Positions 41,708 to 43,267 of a stretch of DNA of 43,267 nt are shown in pieces. The stretch comes from Bacteroidales bacterium (GTDB lineage: Bacteria; Bacteroidota; Bacteroidia; Bacteroidales; Marinilabiliaceae). The stretch is taken from NCBI GenBank assembly GCA_022361295.1, contig JAKSBD010000735.1, forward strand, positions 1 to 43,267, given 5' to 3'. How positions within the stretch are numbered: the stretch's first letter is position 1; every line of letters starts with the position of its first letter. The notes beneath the pieces are model-generated. The model searched no databases. It had not been told where the DNA came from and was given only the letters and a program-made list of their open reading frames with translations. The position numbers were made by a program, and so were the translations under genes.

Positions 41708-41764
41708 GAATAAATTAACTTTGGTCGTTATATTCCTGTTAAACGGTAGTTAACGAGCCATTTG

Positions 41765-41782
41765 TGTATAGTTCGCTATACA
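41765..41782. promoter_or_regulatory. inverted repeat TGTATAG-TTCG-CTATACA, candidate operator
   Basis: A perfect 7-4-7 inverted repeat 57 bp upstream of the second Crp/Fnr gene. Size and symmetry suit a Crp-family dimer, so it is probably an autoregulatory site. As RNA on the plus strand it would be a hairpin with a UUCG loop, but no plus-strand gene is near. Confidence 0.55.
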
Positions 41783-41829
41783 AATTTACTACTTCTCCAA
41801 CTACTATATCCTTATTTTGAAACATCACT

Positions 41830-42309
41830 CTAATTCTTCCATTCGTGTATCAAATTCTCATTAAGAAGAATGGAGCCAGTCCAGAAATCAATCTGGAATA
41901 CTTTTTCAAATACCGGTTTATTATTTTCATCATAGCTTCTGTGACCTTCATAAACAAGTATACCATTTTGGTGAGATGAATTATAAATCACATTATTGTT
42001 TTGGTCGTATTCATTGACTTCAATAACTTCATAATTATCGATGTAATTTCTTATGGTAGTCTTAACTACGTTATTGTGAGAGTCGTACTCATACATTTCA
42101 GCCTGATAGAGACTACCGTCTCTATATTCTCTTTCAATTTTAAGATCCCCATTATCCGTATAACTCTTTTGAAACTTTATTACTTCCCGGTTGTTTTCAT
42201 CTAATTCAGTCTCCTCGATGGTTCTCCCTTCTTCATCAAGAACAAATGCCTCATAACCTGTTATTTCGCCTTCCTCATTTCGAATAACGGCTTTGTATGC
42301 ATTGCCCAA
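41830..42309 (-). pseudogene. downstream part of a nonsense-split YD-repeat-like gene
   Basis: 159 codons of repeats such as YEYDSHNNVVKTTI, NEYDQNNNVIYNSS and SYDENNKPVFEKVF, which resemble YD/RHS-type or MORN-like strand repeats. The frame has no ATG near its beginning; the first usable codon is TTG at 42307-42309. It lies in the same frame as the gene ending at 42316-42318, separated only by that TAA and two codons. The repeat pattern continues across the stop. So it is most likely the tail of one 266-codon gene broken by a nonsense mutation, although TTG re-initiation is possible. Confidence 0.6.
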
Positions 42310-42315
42310 ATCGGT

Positions 42316-42630
42316 TTATGAATAATCCTTAACTGTTTTTAAACCATTTTCATACTCCAACACCTCCTTTTGTATTTCGCCCGATTCACTTTTTGTAAAA
42401 TGATGCCTTTCCACTAATTCTTCAAAAGCATCATATTCTATGTATTCTTCTATGGTCTCATCGTCAAAATACCTGTAAAACCGTTTGCAAATGATGTTGC
42501 CTTCATCATCAAACTCAATTTCATCTATGGGATTACCTTTAGCGTTAACCTGACATTTACGCCAGGTATACCTTCTGATTTCTTCTTTATTGCTATCCAG
42601 CTCTATTTTAATAGTATTCCATTTTTCCAT
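42316..42630 (-). CDS. upstream part of the YD-repeat-like gene, 104 aa
   Basis: ATG at 42628-42630, 104 codons, ending in a TAA that is followed in frame by two sense codons and the downstream fragment. It has acidic strand repeats (DEIEFDDEGNIICKRFYRYFD, LEYENGLKTVKDY), no signal peptide and no membrane segment. Function unknown. See the downstream fragment at 41830-42309 for the likely original full length. Confidence 0.6.
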   Translation of the reverse strand: MEKWNTIKIELDSNKEEIRRYTWRKCQVNAKGNPIDEIEFDDEGNIICKRFYRYFDDETIEEYIEYDAFEELVERHHFTKSESGEIQKEVLEYENGLKTVKDYS

Positions 42631-42706
42631 AGGTCATGTTTGGTTTGTTATATACTGGTTGGGATTAGGATTTTATAAATGCTGTAAAGTCAAATTCTGC
42701 TACGAA

Positions 42707-42814
42707 TTATGTTCTGTTCATTGAATCATCATAGTCCTCATGAAAACTACATGAAAATACTACTAGTACAACTAACATGGATGATACAGCCTTAAAAATG
42801 TTGATTCGTTTCAT
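42707..42814 (-). CDS. tiny lipoprotein or 5' remnant, 35 aa
   Basis: ATG at 42812-42814. The sequence MKRINIFKAVSSMLVVLVVFSC is a convincing signal peptide with lipobox VFSC (Cys22; residues 1-13 and 14-22). Only 13 further residues follow, rich in Asp/Glu and His. It may be a real micro-lipoprotein or the surviving start of a decayed lipoprotein gene, since its neighbour is also broken. Confidence 0.4.
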   Translation of the reverse strand: MKRINIFKAVSSMLVVLVVFSCSFHEDYDDSMNRT

Positions 42815-42861
42815 TTGATTACTCCAATTTTCATTTAGTTGACTATCTACCCCAACATACC

Positions 42862-43254
42862 CTATTCCTTTCCAATTAACCACTTAAATATCTTTCCAAT
42901 GGTAATAAGCCAGTTTTCTTCTCTGATAGCTTCTAATTCACCTTTGTCAAGCCATATTCCTTTGCAGGACGGACAATAATCTATAATTACTTTCTTATCT
43001 CTGGGATGCTCAATTTTTTCAAGAACCTGAAAGCTATCACATGATGGACAACTAAGAGTTTCCTTTTGGGTCTTCTTACCTGGTATCTTTCTTATTTCTA
43101 AGAATGTTGGCTCAATAACTTTATCAATCTGAGTTAATTCGTCTTTATCAAACCAAATACCTCCGCATGATGTACAACTGTCTACTTCAAAACTGGCATT
43201 AAAATCTATTACTTTTTCCGTTGCTAGCTCGGATTTACACCTGGGACAATTCAT
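42862..43254 (-). CDS. double zf-TFIIB-type zinc-ribbon protein
   Basis: 130 aa, complete. It has two zinc ribbons of the zf-TFIIB family: CPRC...CTSCGGIWFDKDEL at residues 3-37 and CPSC...CPSCKGIWLDKGEL at about 69-108. Each has paired CxxC ligands followed by the family's GIW-(F/L)-DK-x-EL tail. The protein ends in a short hydrophobic amphipathic stretch (LITIGKIFKWLIGKE). These small proteins are common and have no defined function. The gene stands alone at the right edge. Confidence 0.85.
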   Translation of the reverse strand: MNCPRCKSELATEKVIDFNASFEVDSCTSCGGIWFDKDELTQIDKVIEPTFLEIRKIPGKKTQKETLSCPSCDSFQVLEKIEHPRDKKVIIDYCPSCKGIWLDKGELEAIREENWLITIGKIFKWLIGKE

Positions 43255-43267
43255 AATAATCTATAAT

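Overview
The window looks like a chromosomal segment of a Bacteroidota bacterium, probably an anaerobic or facultative marine/sediment type close to Marinilabiliales (order-level guess only). The support is a SusC/SusD pair with ECF sigma factor and FecR-type anti-sigma, Bacteroidota -7 promoter boxes (TAnnTTTG), DUF4369 and six-bladed-propeller lipoproteins, many signal-peptide-II cysteines and low GC. I see no rRNA, tRNA, CRISPR, insertion sequence or phage gene.

Layout. 1-711: an edge fragment, a doubtful small ORF and two matching inverted repeats. 712-7896 (minus): GH29 fucosidase with CBM, a GTG-initiated SF1 helicase-nuclease, an unknown protein and a PD40 lipoprotein. 8084-15907 (minus): two transcription units. 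The first is thioredoxin plus FG-GAP/DsbD-N fusion. The second is a Cys-rich PhnD-like lipoprotein, NapG-like ferredoxin, NapH-like membrane ferredoxin and a paired-cysteine propeller. 16184-21195 (plus): an Fnr-like regulator with two matching TTGAT-type boxes ahead of an OM protein/radical SAM/ABC-membrane unit and a DUF2147 lipoprotein, then a VOC protein. 21537-33454 (minus): ECF sigma, FecR, SusC (with STN domain), SusD, TlpA, a second propeller and a second thioredoxin. 33819-39867: an OM beta-barrel, a TlpA-like protein, a two-component system (opposite strand) and a thioredoxin-like protein that has lost its CxxC. 39912-43254 (minus): DUF4405 membrane protein, flavodoxin-fold oxidoreductase, a second Crp/Fnr regulator, a nonsense-split YD-repeat gene, a tiny lipoprotein and a double zinc-ribbon protein.

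How it fits together. From about 8 to 40 kb the genes look like one regulated envelope redox system: five thioredoxin-fold proteins, a DsbD-N-like domain, two paralogous propellers with conserved vicinal cysteines, a membrane/periplasmic ferredoxin pair, a Cys-rich binding protein and a TonB-dependent SusCD importer. Two regulatory signatures tie the parts together. Three almost identical ECF-type promoters (GTCACCC-N14-CGTGTTATGGTT) precede fecR, propeller 2 and thioredoxin 1. Four promoters share TTAACC repeats whose proximal copy lies exactly 27 bp (start to start) from a TTTG-type -7 box; they precede the PhnD operon, the OM barrel, the TlpA-like gene and the CxxC-less thioredoxin, and the last lies beside the two-component genes. 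Tandem TTAACC repeats also sit just upstream of two of the ECF promoters. The fecR-susC spacer encodes two hairpins with the same 7-nt loop. The substrate or electron acceptor cannot be read from the sequence, and no catalytic terminal reductase is present in the window.
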